Below are positions 25,390-36,619 of a stretch of 64,000 nt of DNA, one piece after another. Position numbers and translations under genes: made by a program. Where the stretch lies: contig CM057834.1 in the NCBI GenBank assembly GCA_030068075.1, forward strand, positions 93,017,119 to 93,081,118, read 5' to 3'. The DNA comes from Paguma larvata (Eukaryota; Chordata; Mammalia; Carnivora; Viverridae). How positions within the stretch are numbered: the first letter of the stretch is position 1; every line of letters starts with the position of its first letter. The notes under the pieces are model-generated. The model was not told the origin of the DNA. It saw only the letters and a list, made by a program, of their open reading frames with translations, and searched no databases.

Positions 25390-25690
25390 GAGACAAGGTG
25401 CTAGAACACTAGATACCTAAATACAAATAAAGGATGTCAATCCATACGTCACATGGTATACAAAAAAAAAAAAAAAAAAACCCAAAAACTCAGAATGGAT
25501 CACAGCTCTAATGTAAAACCTGAATCTATAGAACTTCTAAGAGAAAACATCAAAGGCAACTCCTGTAACCTTGGGCTGGATACGATTTCTTAGATAAAAC
25601 ACCGAAAGCAGGATCCATAACCTAAAGGATGGATAAAGTGGACTTCATCAAAATTTTAAAACTCGGCTCATCAAAAGAGTATTTCCCTGT
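25390..25690 (+). mobile_element. LINE-1 ORF2 fragment
   Basis: aactcagaatggatcacagctctaatgtaaaacctgaatctatag, ttctaagagaaaacatcaaagg and gtggacttcatcaaaattttaaaactc follow L1 ORF2. An internal A-run lies at 25462-25480. Confidence 0.8.
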
Positions 25691-26084
25691 AGTCCTGAGT
25701 CCGAAAGGGAAGTATAAGAACTCAATGTTATCCTAGTTTTGTCAAGTGAATCAATTTAGTAGCTACAAGCATTCCCTTTAATGCCCAGATTATGGTCTCT
25801 AACTATTATATCTCAGTAAAAGGGCCCTTTGGAGAAATTCCAGGACTCAGGTCGGGAAAGGTACCAGATGAGCCAGGAACATACTATAGAGATAGACAGC
25901 AAGGCAGTTATCAGACCAGTGGGTTTGTGTCAAACGGATTCAAACTGAATATGCTCCTACTGGGCATAGATAGGACACTCTGAGTAGCAATAAGGACAAT
26001 AACTAGAATGGATTGATTATACATATTGAATGTGCTTAGTTGATCGGTGTTGAACGTTGGAGAACTGACAGGGTGGACCGGTCA
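25691..26084. other. Unassigned sequence between L1 fragment and retrocopy
   Basis: Not SNURF-SNRPN and not a repeat I can name with confidence. It includes a 63-codon frame at 25792-25983 with no recognisable product. Confidence 0.4.
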
Positions 26085-27290
26085 TCGGAGAAGCCTTGAC
26101 AGTCTGTTCTGAGGTGCAGCGAGCAGGGGGATGGAGCAAGCCAGGGGCCGCTGACACCTGAGCGGGACCACTGAACAGCCCAGCACGTACCAGAGGGGGA
26201 AGTCCATGACAAACGCAGAAGGACAGTGTCACTGAACAACAGGAGTGTCAGCTGTACCCAAGGCGATCTCAGCAGCAGCAAGTACGTGTGGTGGATTTCC
26301 AGCCGGGACCGAGACCAGCATTCGTAGCGGAGACGCCAAGAGGTGGGTAGAGCAGTACGGGAAATTCTGCGGAGCGGACGTCCAAGGGAGAAACCAGGCT
26401 CCGCCTACTGTTTGCAGCGTCTTCCCCGGTGCTCACGTTGTTCGTGGGAGAACCTGCATCGAACCTCTACCTGCGGCCCTCCCTGAGGTCTTAAGGATCC
26501 ACAAACCTTACTGGGGACACTGCATTTGGTGGAACAGAACCGTGACCGTGGGAAAGAGCAGCAAGGTGCCGCAGCACACGGACTGCCCAATGAGATGGGT
26601 CCTGCGAAACGGCCAGATTTTCACCAGCAAGTCTTAGGTTTTTGACGAGCATATGAACTGAATTCTTTGTAACTCAGGTGAATACAGGAAGATCGAGCTA
26701 AAGATTGTGAAGCAGCCACAGTTGAAGAAAAGAGCGTTTGGGGTCTGGGGTGGCTGCATGGGGAAAACTTGATTTTCATGATTCCCTAGAGGTACTGGCA
26801 TTGCTGGGTACCACTTGCTGGAGCTGCAGGAGGCCCTGGGTTTGGCAGGGCAGCTGTCAGAGGATGTGGCTGGTTCCAGTCCCCCAGACTCCTGCTGGAT
26901 AAGCAGGTGCATTCCCAGGGACTGGGGGCCGTCCCAACAGGTAATGAATGACTTCCCCCCACCACTCCTGTGGGCTGAGGAACACCACAGCATTTTGGCT
27001 CCTTCACCTGGTATAAGACCACCCATGGGCCCACCAGCTGGGCTTCCCTCTGCTTGAGGCCACCAGTAGGCATGCCTCCTCAGGAATGACACCCCCTCCA
27101 CCAGGAACTAGTGGTCCAACATCGTTCTGAAATGTAGCCACCAAGACTCTAGGATACTGTCGATCTTTCTTAAGTCACTGTTTTCCTTGCAATGTGTCTT
27201 GTGAACCTGTGTAGACTGTTGGTGAGCCTTTGTTCCTTCAAATTGCATTAATATTAGCCAATAAATGCATATAGCAATAAAGAAACAATG
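26085..27290 (+). pseudogene. SNRPN: Processed pseudogene of the bicistronic SNURF-SNRPN mRNA
   Basis: Intronless copy of the imprinted SNURF-SNRPN transcript in sense order. A 5' UTR-like stretch (about 26085-26130) leads to a SNURF ATG at 26131 and a SNURF stop at 26348-26350. A decayed SmN frame then runs from 26542 to a TAG at 27150-27152, followed by 3' UTR-like sequence with AATAAA at 27260 and 27276. In the parent, SNURF is a small basic protein and SNRPN is the core snRNP protein SmN. Recognisable SmN segments are TVGKSSK near the start, AGAAGGPG-like sequence near 26820, SQQVM near 26935 and RPPMGPP near 27020. The SmN start is GTG instead of ATG, stops occur at 26635-26637 and at the TGA in 26658-26660, and about 100 bp of the repeat-rich C-terminal region is missing. 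No clear poly(A) tail or target-site duplication remains, so it is old. The unspliced parent locus is ruled out because SNURF and SNRPN sequences are contiguous. Confidence 0.9.
26131..26350 (+). pseudogene. SNURF: SNURF part of the retrocopy, frameshifted
   Basis: From the ATG at 26131 the DNA follows the SNURF open frame: a stretch encoding basic sequence, then NQECQLYPRRSQQQQ (about 26232-26282), VVDFQ, and a PRGG ending before TAG at 26348. The span is 220 bp against 216 expected for 71 codons plus stop, and in-frame stops appear near the start (tga in gccgctgacacc). Indels therefore break the reading frame. It cannot make intact SNURF. Confidence 0.88.
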
Positions 27291-27770
27291 TTAGGGGATC
27301 AATTCATTATTTTGAAAAATAATAAGTAAAAGAGAAAAGAATTAAGTGTATATGCTGCCTTCCTCACAGACTATTCTGCAGGTAACTTAGCAGCTGGTCT
27401 GAGGGAAGCTTCTCTTTATAGAGGTATTTCAGGCAATAAACAAAGAAATCACGGCAGAGTAGGTTCGGATTACCATTGAGCAACCACTAATTAGGTCATG
27501 GAGGAGCATGATGACGTCACAATAAAGAGCGAGCAAATGTTGTCATGTAATGTCCCCTACTTCAGAAGTCTCCCCGCAATTTTTTAATTGTTTCTGATCA
27601 TAGCTCTAGAATTAACCAAAAATCACAAAAATTCAAAGGAAAATAGAAAGTATTTAATGACACCAAGCCACACAATGAGCCCAGAGTGTGAAAATTCCAT
27701 AGAACAAATGACACAGCTTCTTCAGAAAAAATATTGAGGAGGGGAAAAAAAAAGAGGAAGGAGAAGAAAA
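27291..27770. other. Intronic stretch without recognisable features
   Basis: 3' flank of the retrocopy. A-rich stretches occur (27310-27345), but no long poly(A) tail. Confidence 0.4.
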
Positions 27771-27775
27771 AAAAA
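27735..27775. repeat. Purine-rich tract
   Basis: ggaggggaaaaaaaaagaggaaggagaag; A/G only for about 40 bp. Confidence 0.7.
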
Positions 27776-28060
27776 TGGAGACAGACACAGACAAGGGGAT
27801 CTAGTTGTTAAAGAACAATGAAACAACCCATTGCAATGTACAGAACTTACTTGGATCCCTGATCATACAACGAACGGTAAAGACCTCTTAAAACAGTGGA
27901 GGAAATGGAAATACTTTATCATATTAAGTAATTATTTTTTAAGTTTTATAGGATGTGAAAATGGCATAATTATGGTTTTTAGGAGTCCTTTTCTTTAGGA
28001 GATGCATAGAAAAATATTATCTAGTGGCCATGAAAACAATACACAATTTGCAAAGGACAT
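27776..28060 (+). repeat. Ancient repeat, probably LINE-1 3' UTR
   Basis: cccattgcaatgtacagaacttacttggatccctgatc and tttaggagatgcatagaaaaatatt resemble an old L1-type 3' block. Family assignment is tentative. Confidence 0.4.
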
Positions 28061-30080
28061 ACAAACAAAAAGATAAATTACATATTAGGAATGGTTCCTT
28101 ATGGGATGGAAGGGGAATCCTAGAGGGGAATTGGATTTGAATCAACAAATCCTAATCAAACAGTGAAACAAAGTGACCATGATGACAACATGCCAATAGT
28201 GTGTGATTAATTCAGTCCTTTCCACTTAAAGTCCAAAAGGAAAGAAACCAAACAAAAAAACAAAACCAGCTTTCATGTACATGACCTTGAACACAGTAAT
28301 TTTCATGAAATGCATGTGTATTATCATTCCAGTTCCTAACGGAGAAATTGAGACTCCGCATTACCAGGAGCCGTGGCCAATAGCATCACAGTTAGGACTT
28401 AAGCCTTCCACACAGACAACACCTATGTGTGCATTGAGTAATTTAAAAATTTCAGACCTAACAAAGCACAGGATAATAGACACCACGTTGTTTCTGTGTA
28501 CATTTGCTCATTAAATATCTATTCAATAATTAACTGTGATATACGGTCGCCTCCTAGTCCCCTTTGTAATGATTCTGAATGTTTCTTTTGAGTATAACTC
28601 CTCTCCCAAAGAGCCTGGTTGTAATAAACTTCTATTTTAGACACAAATGCAATTTTTCATGTAAAAGGCATTGTAGATAAAAGGAAGAGAGGACAAGATT
28701 TGTAGCATTAATTTTTTTTAATGTTGCACATCAACATTTTTATGCTAAGTAGTAAGTTAGAATTTGGTTCATAAAATTGTTTTAAATGAAGTGTGGTTAA
28801 AGGTAAGGCGAATTTAAAGAATTATGCACTATTTGGTTTTAGAAAGGAAATTCTTTAGGCAGCCTACTGGATGGTGTGCAGTATTAAGTGTTGCTGCTAA
28901 TAATCTTGGGGCCATATTTAACACTATTTAAAGTCCTGTTATGAATGTGGCTGCAATGCTTTGGTGCTTACAAGGGCAGGAATCCTTGCAGCTAAGAGGT
29001 AAGTTCAATGAAGAGAACATATAGTCTGCATACGGAGTTGCATCTACGGCCTATCAGTCTAGGTTTTTATCACTGAAAACAGCCTCAAATTGTTTTACTC
29101 CCAGAAAGCATAACGTAGCAATTAATAAGAGTACAGAGCAGACGATGTGCAAGCCACGTGCCTGGGTGCCTCTCATCCCTGCATCATACTGACTGCACCC
29201 AAGACGGGGTCTATGGCACAGTATGTTCTGCTTCTCTAGGCTTCCGTGATACTCTGTGTGTATATATCTGGAACTTTCGTTATTGTGAAATCATCATCTA
29301 TTTTTGTTATTGTGAAATCATCATCTATTGGGTGGTGATACTGTGTAGCTCTTTGAGAGTAACTTATTCCTCCTCAGTCTAGCAATTTGTAAATACCGGA
29401 TACAAATAAGTCTTTAATAATATGTTGGAATGAATATATGAAAAAACTCATCCAAGTCCTTTTATTTTTCATAAGGCTTACTCTGCTCTGGGAAATATTT
29501 TATAGTGTGAAATATGCTCAGAAAAAAATATTAAGCTCTATTCATAGCTTTTCAATTACTATTATCAAAATTTCAAAGAGTGCCCACTTTTTAATAGCCT
29601 AGGTTCACCCAGGAGAAAATAAATCCTTCCCCTGAGCAGCATTTTTGTACATTAACCTTCCCTGATAAAATAAGACCAATGTTCCATAGTCTGTGCCTTT
29701 TACCTTGAGGGCTTCTGGTTAGGAGTGAAATTGGCTTCCTATCATCAGACAACTAGAAAGGCCAACGTGTAGGTAATTAATCAATTTTGAGGCTCCTCTA
29801 TCAACATGACTTTTTCCAAAAAGAAAAGACTCTGATTCATTATCATTACTACCTCAGCTATAATAGAATATTCTTCTTCTTTGATAAGAAAACTGATTGT
29901 GTCCATTCATTTCTATTTAAAAACACATACACTCTACAAAAGGTGGCAGTGAAGCCTAATTCTCTGTTATAAAGAGTTATGTGGTATTTATAGGTTACAT
30001 TTGATGAGTTTATCTTTTAAATTGTTTCTTCTACACTGAATGACATCGTTCCAAGGTCACGAATCATGTAACTGGAAACA
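28061..30080. other. Intronic stretch, little recognised
   Basis: AT-rich. Only the small 24-bp direct duplication at 29279-29329 stands out. Confidence 0.45.
29279..29329. repeat. 24-bp direct duplication, period 27
   Basis: gttattgtgaaatcatcatc... occurs at 29279-29302 and again, identical over 24 bp, at 29306-29329, separated by ttt. Confidence 0.92.
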
Positions 30081-30084
30081 GAGT

Positions 30085-30260
30085 CATGGAGTGGAGAAAA
30101 CTCAAGGGTCAGTCTGACACAGATTTGGAATGTGGCCTTTCTGTTAAGGAGTGCAATAACCCTTGAGAGTCAATTCATCTTTTTAAGACCCAGTTTGCTC
30201 ATCTTTAAAATTGGGTCATATTGTCTCCACCTCGTAAGGTGTTTTGAGAACAAAACATGT
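30085..30260 (+). repeat. MIR-type SINE fragment
   Basis: gtcaattcatctttttaagacccagtttgctcatctttaaaattggg and ctccacctcgtaaggtg match the MIR core and 3' part. Confidence 0.6.
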
Positions 30261-30349
30261 CTCAAGTGGGAATCACCTGAGGAGCATTCCCTAAATATAC
30301 ATAATCACAACTCAAAAAACTACCTTGACTGAACTCTAGTATGTTCTTT

Positions 30350-30765
30350 CAAAAAGCTGCACATGGATAAATGATGGTACATTCAGATACATCCACGCAA
30401 CAGAGTACCTAACAGTCACAATAAAGGAATGAAAATGATTTCTATTGCTGAATACAGTGGTTCCCGGAATATATTATTAGGTGAAAAAAGGAGATAAAAA
30501 CAGAGGTTTATAGTATGCTAAATTTCATATTAAAAAGGAGAAATGAGAAAATGTATACAGATCTGTTTTGTTTTTGCTTTTCTTTTTCTCCAAGAATCCA
30601 GAAGATTCTGAAGGAGGTAGTGAGGGAGATTGGAATAAAAGCAAGACCTCTACTGAGGTTATCTTTTTATCAAGTTTATATTTTTCGAGGTTATATTTTT
30701 ATCTTTTTATCATAGCCTTTGGACTATGTAACTATCATAAGATATTTAAATAATTAAAAAGTGAG
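30350..30765 (+). mobile_element. Old LINE-1 / HAL1-like 3' end
   Basis: tggtacattcagatacatccacgcaacagagtac, ataaaggaatgaaaatgatttctat, atatattattaggtgaaaaaagg and tttatagtatgctaaatttc follow an ancient L1 3' order. Confidence 0.65.
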
Positions 30766-30770
30766 GTCTT

Positions 30771-30985
30771 GGGGCGCCTGGGTGGCTCAGTCGGTTAAGC
30801 GGCCAACTTCAGCTCAGGTCATGCTCTCACAGTCTGTGAGTTTGAGCCCTGCGTCGGCTCTGTGCTGACAGCTCAGAGCCTGGAGCCTGCTTTGGATTCT
30901 GTGTGTGTGTCTCTCTCTCTGCCCTTCCCCTGCTCATGCTCTGTCTCTGTTTCTCAAAAATAAATAAAATGTTAAAAAAAATTTT
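30771..30985 (+). mobile_element. CAN-SINE, sense
   Basis: ggggcgcctgggtggctcag head, tctgtgctgacagctcagagcc, CT tail and caaaaataaataaaatgttaaaa. Confidence 0.96.
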
Positions 30986-31389
30986 CTTTAAATGAAGTCT
31001 TTTAACTTCAAATAGACTACAACAAATAATCTGAGAATATATTAAATTAGTACCATAAACACAGGAAGAAAAATATTTAATATTTAAAATGAGAAATTTT
31101 AGAGACAGTACTCTGGCTGGGATATAATTTAAAGACAGACCTACAAAGAAATCTTAAATTTTGCTCAGTAGGTTTACTATTAATAGTAATGTGGATACTA
31201 TAAATTTGAAACTAGCTACTATATATCATAGTATAATACAAATACGGCATTTCAAGCCAGGATTATGAGGAGGTTAAAGAAATAAAAATATAAAGTTAAA
31301 GCACTTTAAAAACTATGTATTAAAACTGAATTCAAAATATCAAAGTGACCTCAAGATTTATATTCATACATATGCATACCTTTTTGTGT

Positions 31390-31582
31390 TTTCTTTAATG
31401 TATATTTATTTTGAGAGAGAGCAAGCACATGAGAGGGGAAAGGGCAGAGAGAGAGACTCCCAAGCATGGTCCACGCTCTGAGCACAGAACCTGATGCAGG
31501 GCTTGAACCCACGAACTGGGAGATCATGACCTGAGCTAAAATCAAGAGTCGACACTCAACCATCTAAGCTGTCCAGGGGAGC
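31390..31582 (-). mobile_element. CAN-SINE, antisense
   Basis: taatgtatatttattttgagag, ctgagcacagaacctgatgc, gggcttgaacccacgaac and a diverged head end gtccaggggagcc. Confidence 0.9.
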
Positions 31583-31877
31583 CATCTGTGTTGTTTCTTA
31601 GTTCTGTTCACTGAAAAAGTCTAAAAGCAATTGTACCATAGTAGCAATGGGCACATATACGACCTAGATCTTGGTTTCTAAATATTATCCCCCATGCTGC
31701 AGTATTTTCAATATTGTGATAGGATATTTGCAACTTACTTCCAAATGGTTACCAAAAGAAAAAAAAAGAGTGTATACACAGAGTATACGTGCTAAGATGC
31801 TTAAAGATTAAAAATGATTGGCTGGAATATGTTCATCATACTGGTCTTTCAAATTCTCTGTAAATAGGACTATGTCC

Positions 31878-31915
<38 letters not shown>
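31878..31915. repeat. (AAT)n microsatellite
   Basis: About 12.5 uninterrupted ATA/AAT units. Confidence 0.96.
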
Positions 31916-31917
<2 letters not shown>

Positions 31918-32304
31918 ATTGACTAAGAAAAATAAAGCTGTGCAGGTGATTCAATGCATACTCCTCAGTGAGCCACTCTCCATACACAGAAAATGCTTGA
32001 AAATAGTTTCTTATCCTACATTCTTTTGGAGCCCTCCATATGGATCCAATGAAATTCAGAAAGTAGGCATGAATTCTAATAGAAATGTCTAAAGCAAATG
32101 GCACACAACTAGGATTCAGAAAATTTCTAGACTATTCATGGATGTACCACAGAGCTGCAATATTGTTTTATGTGTAGTTTCCTCATCTGAGAAATAGAAA
32201 CAGTGAATGTGAGCATTCTGCTTACAAGGAATGCCGGAGAAATCAGGTACAAGCATGAAGACGGGGTTTCGTAAACGTAAAAGGGCTGTATAACTCTACA
32301 GATC

Positions 32305-32501
32305 TTAATTTTTTTTAATGTTTTACTTATTTCTGAGAGGAGGGGGAGGAGTATAGGGAGAGGGAGACACAGAATCCAAAGCAGGCTCCAGGCTCTGAGC
32401 CGTCAGCACAGAGCCTGATGCAGGGCTCAAACCCACAAACTGTGATATTGTGACCTGAGCCGAAGTCAAACTCTTAACCGACTGAGCCACCCAGGAGTCC
32501 C
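32305..32501 (-). mobile_element. CAN-SINE, antisense
   Basis: ttttttttaatgttttacttatttctgag, gagccgtcagcacagagcc and cgactgagccacccaggagtcc. Confidence 0.93.
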
Positions 32502-33085
32502 TATAGATAGTATTAAAATATAATTTTCCAAACTTTCAGGAACAGAAGCTATTTTATAACTCACACGTGGCTCTCAAGAGATTTCAGAGGTATAGTAACC
32601 GTCAGTATGTCTTGTACACTGAGATTATCCTATGCTACTCGGTATCGCATTAGTAGTCTCTCAGTCTGCTTAAGAAGACAAAATGGGATTGGGCCATCTT
32701 TACTCCTATTCTCTGTCAAAGTAAGTTTAACCCTCTCTCTCAGTCTATAGATCATCCTAGGTTATACCCCACTTTGCTAACTTGGTTCCTAACTCTGGTG
32801 CATTTTTATATATTTCACTGTTAAACCATTCCATACGCATCTAAGTCAAATATAATTCTGGTCATGATAAAGTTATGAACAACTAAGTGGAGCTTTTAAA
32901 AGACAACTATATAGGACAGTGGTTTTCAAAGAGAGAGAGAGAGAAAGGAAAAAAAAATAGAAAAGAAATCCTGGCCAGTTGACCTGAAAGACAGAATACT
33001 TACTTTCCTTCCTCTCAGTAAGATTGCCTTAGAAGTGCTGAGATTTTTGGTGTGTGTCTGTGCATGCACATGCATGTTACACGCA

Positions 33086-33120
33086 GTGTGTGTGTGTGTG
33101 TGTGTGTGCGCGCACACACA
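33086..33120. repeat. GT-CG-CA alternating tract with dyad symmetry
   Basis: (GT)n runs into gcgcgc and then acacaca, so gtgtgtgcgcgcacacac is self-complementary. Confidence 0.9.
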
Positions 33121-33129
33121 AGTGTGTTT

Positions 33130-35035
33130 GTGTAAGAGGGCAAGGCACCTTACGCCATTCCTTGGAAGACCTTCATAAGACTCAGGGTGAATGCGTAGTT
33201 TAATAAATCCCTCAAATCCCAACCCTCCTAGCTGAACTTTATTTGGATACGTTTTCCACTTTTTCTTCACTTTCAGTTTGATCACTTTGGAACAAACAAG
33301 ATCAAAATGCTCCCAAATTCAGGGGGAAAAAGTCTTAACTGGATAAGAAGTAACATAACCCAGCTGGAGCTGTACGAAACCCTTTATATAGAAACTTCCA
33401 CTCGTGCCAATCTTCCTCCCAGAGGCTCATTTCATTTCCCTGCTGGTAACACTCAAATCACTTCACAGTTCATTGATACCGCATTGGCAACCTTTTGTTT
33501 TCAATCAAAGAAAGATGCTGAAGCAATGCTCGATTGAACTAAGTATACATGACACAGTGTACTCGTGTCCTTGCCACAGAGGACTATGGAAGGGGAGATA
33601 AAGGAAACTAGGACACCTTGCGTCCAATATTCCATTACTTTCCCTACAATTGGATTATGATAAATTACGATGACAGAGCTCAGACAAACGCTGATGCGGT
33701 CTTTTCTATTGTTTTACCCACCCTCAGCACTCTTACGGATTGCATCAAGTCTCCAAAACCGGTTCTCTGTCACCCATGGTTGAAAATGAAAAGGCCAATG
33801 TTCAAATAAGTTTTTAAACAGCTTCCACAGAGATTGAATTTGCTAATTCCTCTCGTGCTCCTTTGGAATCACTGAGGGATCAACCATAGGTCTTTGCTGA
33901 TGGGCATCTTTCTATCACCCCTCCTCCCCCCACTCCCCAGAGTGAAACACGCCCATAAGGTCAAAGAACTTGTACGCTGTATGGGCATCAGACTGTTACT
34001 TCATGTTGCCTTTCCCTTAGAGACTTCACCATATCCAAGTTGCCTTGAAACCTACCACCCCTGCCACCATCATCCTCATCTATTTGCGCACAGGTAGAAA
34101 CACACCTGTAGCCACTCAACGCAGCAATCATTCCCCCAAATGAGCTTTTAACCAACTAGGAAGAAAGCACATGTTAACAGGGAAGTAAGAGGACTCAGTC
34201 ACAGCCTGGGATGTCCAGCCATGTGTATTTTACAAGCTGAGGCGATTGTGAACATTTTTGATAATGGGAGTTAAATTAAATCACCTAAAACTTCCTATGT
34301 ATTTGGATTTGGCTAGCATCAGATGAACTAGGTGTGATCATTATTTCATCTTTGATCATAAACACGCAACTGTAAATTTTTTGAGGTTTAGAAAATGAGA
34401 GAAGTTATAACTTAGTAAATTTTGTTTTATGGATAGCCTGTTTAGGGCTTGTAGGAGAAAAAGTCTTTAATAAGCAATGAAAATGGCCCAGATGAGAGGG
34501 GTGCAGGAAGGCTTACTTGGAAATTCTGTGTAGGAGTCAGAAATTTTGAGTAGGGCTTTAAGAGAAAATTTGGCACAGGAAAACAGTGGTTGTGGTCAGT
34601 TTCCCTAGGTTGTGTAACACTGAGAAGATGACAGACCAGAAAGAGGGACACTGAAAGGTTGAACTCAAAGCCTCGTACTTGGGCTCAGACCAGTGTGCCC
34701 ACATAGAGGAGGAGGGGAAGGGTCCCCCAAAACTGCGGAGCTGGGGACAGGCCAGGAAGAGAAGATGGACCCAAAACAGGTTGAAAAGTACTTCACTAGC
34801 ACAGAGAGATGCAGTCAGGGTCTGTCAGTGTGTGAGCCATCATCTACAGCATGGTGGCTCATGCCGGGAAGCAAAGGTATAATCCCAACATGCAAGTTCT
34901 GGTTTTGTTTCACTTGGAAAAGGCCTCGCCAGAATAATTTTCTAAGCCATCATTAGCTCCCAGGTCAGTCCCCCAAGTTCAACTGCTCTGAGCGAACAGT
35001 GAAGAAGGATAAACAACGCAAGAACAATGCATTTC
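33130..35035. other. Intronic stretch without recognisable features
   Basis: Several short open frames on both strands resemble nothing known; no repeat named. Confidence 0.4.
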
Positions 35036-35039
35036 TACC

Positions 35040-35400
35040 TCCCTTCCCACTTAATAATCAACTCATGGTAATCTGGCTTCTACCTCTATTTTGCCATGAA
35101 ATCTGCCTGATTAAGTTTCTTCTTAGCTGCCAAACTTATTATTGTATCTTTTATATTCTCAACACCGTAGGTGGTCATTCCCTTGTCTCTCAAAACTCTA
35201 AACCACCTTGGACTCAGTGATGCCACTCTTTCAGTTCTTCCCTTTCTTTTCCTTTAAGGTATTCTATTCTGTAGGGTTCTGTCATTGCTCTTTTCACTCC
35301 ATACCTTCTTCAAGAGTGTAAGGGTCCACTCCCAAGTTTTTAATTACCATGTCTATGTTGATGATTCTCAAGGTATATCACTAGGCCAGGCTATATGTAC
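35040..35400 (+). mobile_element. Fossil LINE-2 fragment (ORF2 region)
   Basis: tctggcttctacctctattttgcc, tgccaaacttattattgtatc and tttttaattaccatgtctatgttgatgattctcaa follow the L2 consensus, including the remnant of the block that once coded YADD. Confidence 0.65.
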
Positions 35401-35403
35401 GCA

Positions 35404-35448
35404 TGTGTGTGTATATGAATAAATTGAATAGAATCATATACACACACA
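35404..35448. repeat. Perfect inverted repeat (15-bp arms, 15-bp loop)
   Basis: tgtgtgtgtatatga (35404-35418) pairs exactly with tcatatacacacaca (35434-35448). Confidence 0.9.
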
Positions 35449-35559
35449 GAGAGGGAGATGGAGGAAGAGAAAATTGCCTAAAAAGAGATATATTCTATAA
35501 GATATCTATATGTTAAGGCAGTTCTACATAGTTTCAAAGACAGAGCAATATCTTTATGT

Positions 35560-35930
35560 CCCCAAGTCAGCTGACCAACTTCCCATCTTCACCTGTTCTT
35601 CTCATATTTCTCGATTTCAAAGAAAGACAGCAACCAGTGGCCTAATCCAGAATCCTACTCATTACATTGGTCCCCCCACCCCCCGCCTCTGTGCTCCTCC
35701 AAAGAAGGCTTCTGACCACACATCCCAAGAAACTCATCAGCAAAGTAAAGTTGATATATGTACCATACCTGTTTTGGATTTCAGAGAGTTGAATGGCCTC
35801 CATCTGTTCCCTAACCAACTTATCCTCCATATTGCTACCAAACTAAATTTTCTAAATGGCAATCTGATGCCATTCCCCTAATAAAAATGCTTAATACCTG
35901 AGCTTTGCCACCAATATAAAGACCATCTTA
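35560..35930 (+). mobile_element. Fossil LINE-2 fragment (3' ORF2 region)
   Basis: cttatcctccatattgctaccaaactaaattttctaaatggcaatctgatgccattccccta is the L2 block cactgccaccagagtgatctttctaaaatgc-type in decayed form. Confidence 0.65.
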
Positions 35931-36132
35931 AGAATGCACACAAGACCTTTTTTTTTTCTTTTTTAACCTATAGCTGCATCTACTGTGGGTCCCCAGGATC
36001 CAGCAATGTGGCATTGCCCCAAATGTGTCAAGTTCTCTCAGGCTGCCTTGCACACGACATCAATCTCTTTATTGATCTCTTTGCCTAACTCTCCATCAGA
36101 TAGTATCTCCCCTGGAAAACTATGTGCATGAT

Positions 36133-36280
36133 CCCCAACCTGGGGATCCAACCTGTCCCCAATCTGGATGAATTGTCCCCAACCTGGGGATCCAACCTGT
36201 CCCCAATCTGGATGAATTGTCCCCAACCTGGGGATCCAACCTGTCCCCAATCTGGATGAATTGTCCCCAACCTGGATGAA
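36133..36280. repeat. 44-bp minisatellite, 3 full copies plus a partial
   Basis: Identical 44-bp units start at 36133, 36177 and 36221, and a shortened unit starts at 36265. Each unit is made of two related halves, one beginning ccccaacctggggatcc and the other ccccaatctggatgaattg. Each full unit has a GGATCC site. Confidence 0.97.
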
Positions 36281-36318
36281 ATGCTTTTTCCATGCCATCC
36301 CCAAAAGGGTGTTTTCCC

Positions 36319-36496
36319 CTTTTTTTTTTATTTTTTAATTTTTGGAGGGGGAGGGGCAGAGTGAGAGGAGAATCTTAAGCAGACTGCACTCCCAGTGCAG
36401 AGCCCAATGCGGGGCTTGATGTAACGACCCTGAGATCACAACCTGGGCTGAAATCAAGAGTTGGATGCTTAAACAACTGAGCCACCCAGGTGACCC
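36319..36496 (-). mobile_element. CAN-SINE, antisense, shortened
   Basis: T-rich start, gggaggggcagagtgag, gcagagcccaatgcggggcttga and ctgagccacccaggtgaccc. Confidence 0.9.
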
Positions 36497-36619
36497 ATAT
36501 TACATTTGTTTGTTTGTTTTTTCAAACTCACTGTTTTCTTCTAACAGATTTCTTAATTTTGCAATTAATACTGCTGGCTTTTCTGCTGAACTGAGAGCAG
36601 GAGAACAGAAGCATTGGGC

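Noticed and set aside
26542..27152. SNRPN-like sequence as a working gene
   Set aside because: Start codon changed to GTG, two early stops, an internal deletion and no introns; it is a dead retrocopy.
36133..36280. Possible CRISPR-like array
   Set aside because: Copies are directly tandem with no variable spacers, in a mammalian intron.
36038..36304. 88-codon frame with repeated peptide units
   Set aside because: Produced by the 44-bp minisatellite, whose repeats shift frame predictably; no gene signal.
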